Assembly (NCBI GenBank): GCA_013141435.1
Contig: JABFQZ010000009.1
Location: 1-64,000 of the forward strand
Direction: 5' to 3'
From: Ferruginibacter sp.
GTDB lineage: Bacteria > Bacteroidota > Bacteroidia > Chitinophagales > Chitinophagaceae
Length of the DNA stretch: 64,000 bases
Under the pieces are notes generated by a model that did not search any database, was not told where the DNA came from, and was given only the letters and a program-made list of their open reading frames with translations. Below, one piece after another: positions 63,485 to 64,000 of this stretch (position 1 is the stretch's first letter; each line of letters opens with the position of its first letter). The position numbers and the translations under genes are program-made.

Positions 63485-63886
63485 TTGACAAAACAACCAA
63501 TTATATTATTTGATGGTGTATGTAATCTTTGCAATGCTGCTGTGCAATTTGTATTGAGGTACGACAAAAAAGAAATTTTTGTATTCGCCTCCCTACAATC
63601 AAATGCTGGACAAACTTTATTACAAAAATTTAATTTACCGGCTACTGATTTTAATTCGTTTGTACTTATTGATAATGATAAATTATTTTTAAAATCATCG
63701 GCAGCATTGCATGTAGCAAAAAAAATGGGGGGAGCAATTTCATGGCTTTATGGTTTTATAATTACACCAATATTTATAAGAGATACTGTGTATAATATTA
63801 TTGCAAAAAATAGATACAAGTGGTTTGGCAAAAAAGAAACATGTATGGTGCCAACTGCAGTATTGCAAAAAAGATTTTTAAAATAA
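63485..63886 (+). CDS. DCC-family thiol-disulfide oxidoreductase-like protein (DUF393)
   Basis: This 133-residue protein begins with a TTG at 63485, as no ATG precedes the conserved part. Near the N-terminus LFDGVCNLCNAAVQF carries the CxxC motif that gives the DCC family its name (DxxCxxC). FASLQSNAGQTLLQKFN follows. YRWF-like and FGKKETCMVPTAVLQKRF end the protein. It is soluble with a hydrophobic centre. It may act on thiols, but activity is not established. The CoA-binding protein gene starts 3 bp later, so they are probably an operon. Confidence 0.88.
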   Translation: MTKQPIILFDGVCNLCNAAVQFVLRYDKKEIFVFASLQSNAGQTLLQKFNLPATDFNSFVLIDNDKLFLKSSAALHVAKKMGGAISWLYGFIITPIFIRDTVYNIIAKNRYKWFGKKETCMVPTAVLQKRFLK

Positions 63887-63889
63887 AAA

Positions 63890-64000
63890 ATGCAACGAAA
63901 AATAATTGTGCTTGGTGCTTCGGAAAATGTAGATAGGTATAGTAATATGGCTGTAAAAAAACTTGCTGCAAAAAAGTATAACATAATTGCTGTAGGTAAC
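63890..64000 (+). CDS. CoA-binding (YccU-like) protein, truncated by the window edge
   Basis: The ATG at 63890 opens 37 codons that run to the end of the window: MQRKIIVLGASENVDRYSN followed by MAVKKLAAKKYNIIAVG. The VLGASENxxRYSNxAxxxL pattern is the Rossmann-fold N-terminus of the CoA_binding_2 family, small soluble nucleotide-binding proteins of unclear function. It is only 3 bp after the DCC gene and presumably co-transcribed. The remainder lies outside the window. Confidence 0.8.
   Translation, partial: MQRKIIVLGASENVDRYSNMAVKKLAAKKYNIIAVGN

Overview
The window looks like chromosomal DNA of a member of the Bacteroidota, probably Chitinophagaceae. It is AT-rich and carries TonB-dependent receptors with carboxypeptidase-regulatory-like domains, a SusC/SusD pair, an ECF sigma factor next to an outer-membrane-barrel gene, Bat-type VWA/TPR proteins, a Rho with a long N-terminal insertion, and -7 elements of the TAnnTTTG kind. 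There is no ribosomal RNA, no recognisable tRNA, no CRISPR array and no intact transposase.

Layout. 0.3-8.4 kb: galE, a phosphate module (Pit transporter plus its DUF47/PhoU-like partner), then a TonB receptor and a beta-structured lipoprotein. 8.5-9.0 kb: a decayed MORN/YwqK-like lipoprotein gene. 9.1-14 kb: a glycosyltransferase, an LpxH-like phosphoesterase, a PAP2-like membrane protein lacking its catalytic residues, and a PhoR/PhoB-like two-component pair. 14.1-16.3 kb: a large secreted protein ending in a His/Cys clan-CD-like (caspase/CHAT-like) domain. 16.6-28.3 kb: pyrH, an ECF sigma factor and barrel protein, a coiled-coil protein, a minus-strand run (pseudouridine synthase, comEC, purH, EamA transporter), a small unknown gene and rho. 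28.4-40.3 kb: a zinc metalloprotease, an NTF2-like protein, a flavin reductase, a fused BatB/BatC protein, a class D beta-lactamase, and a tight operon kdsD-manC-flavin halogenase-like-sixA next to a DUF3109 gene.

40.5-47.8 kb: recQ, then a compact restriction-modification island (DUF6471 putative controller, 5-methylcytosine methyltransferase, and a convergent NgoBV-like PD-(D/E)XK nuclease), an unknown small ORF, a transketolase C-terminal subunit without its partner, and a DUF4920 protein. 48.1-54.2 kb: a minus-strand run serC-DUF1015-TPR-lutB-polysaccharide deacetylase-like. 54.5-57.5 kb: an acyltransferase, recA, yidD and rnpA. 57.6-63.3 kb: a SusC-SusD-DUF4397 operon. The right edge has a DCC-family protein and the start of a CoA-binding protein.

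The most unusual non-coding signal is a family of intergenic palindromic elements (25.8, 45.8 and 54.3 kb). They share flanking sequence and GGGCT/AGCCC-like ends, but their long stems are different in sequence while staying self-complementary. Each lies 57-92 bp upstream of a plus-strand gene. A second interspersed repeat (0.1, 25.7, 48.0 kb), an unrelated hairpin before pyrH, a direct/inverted repeat between yidD and rnpA, and a row of hairpins at 47.1 kb that could be a small RNA are also present.
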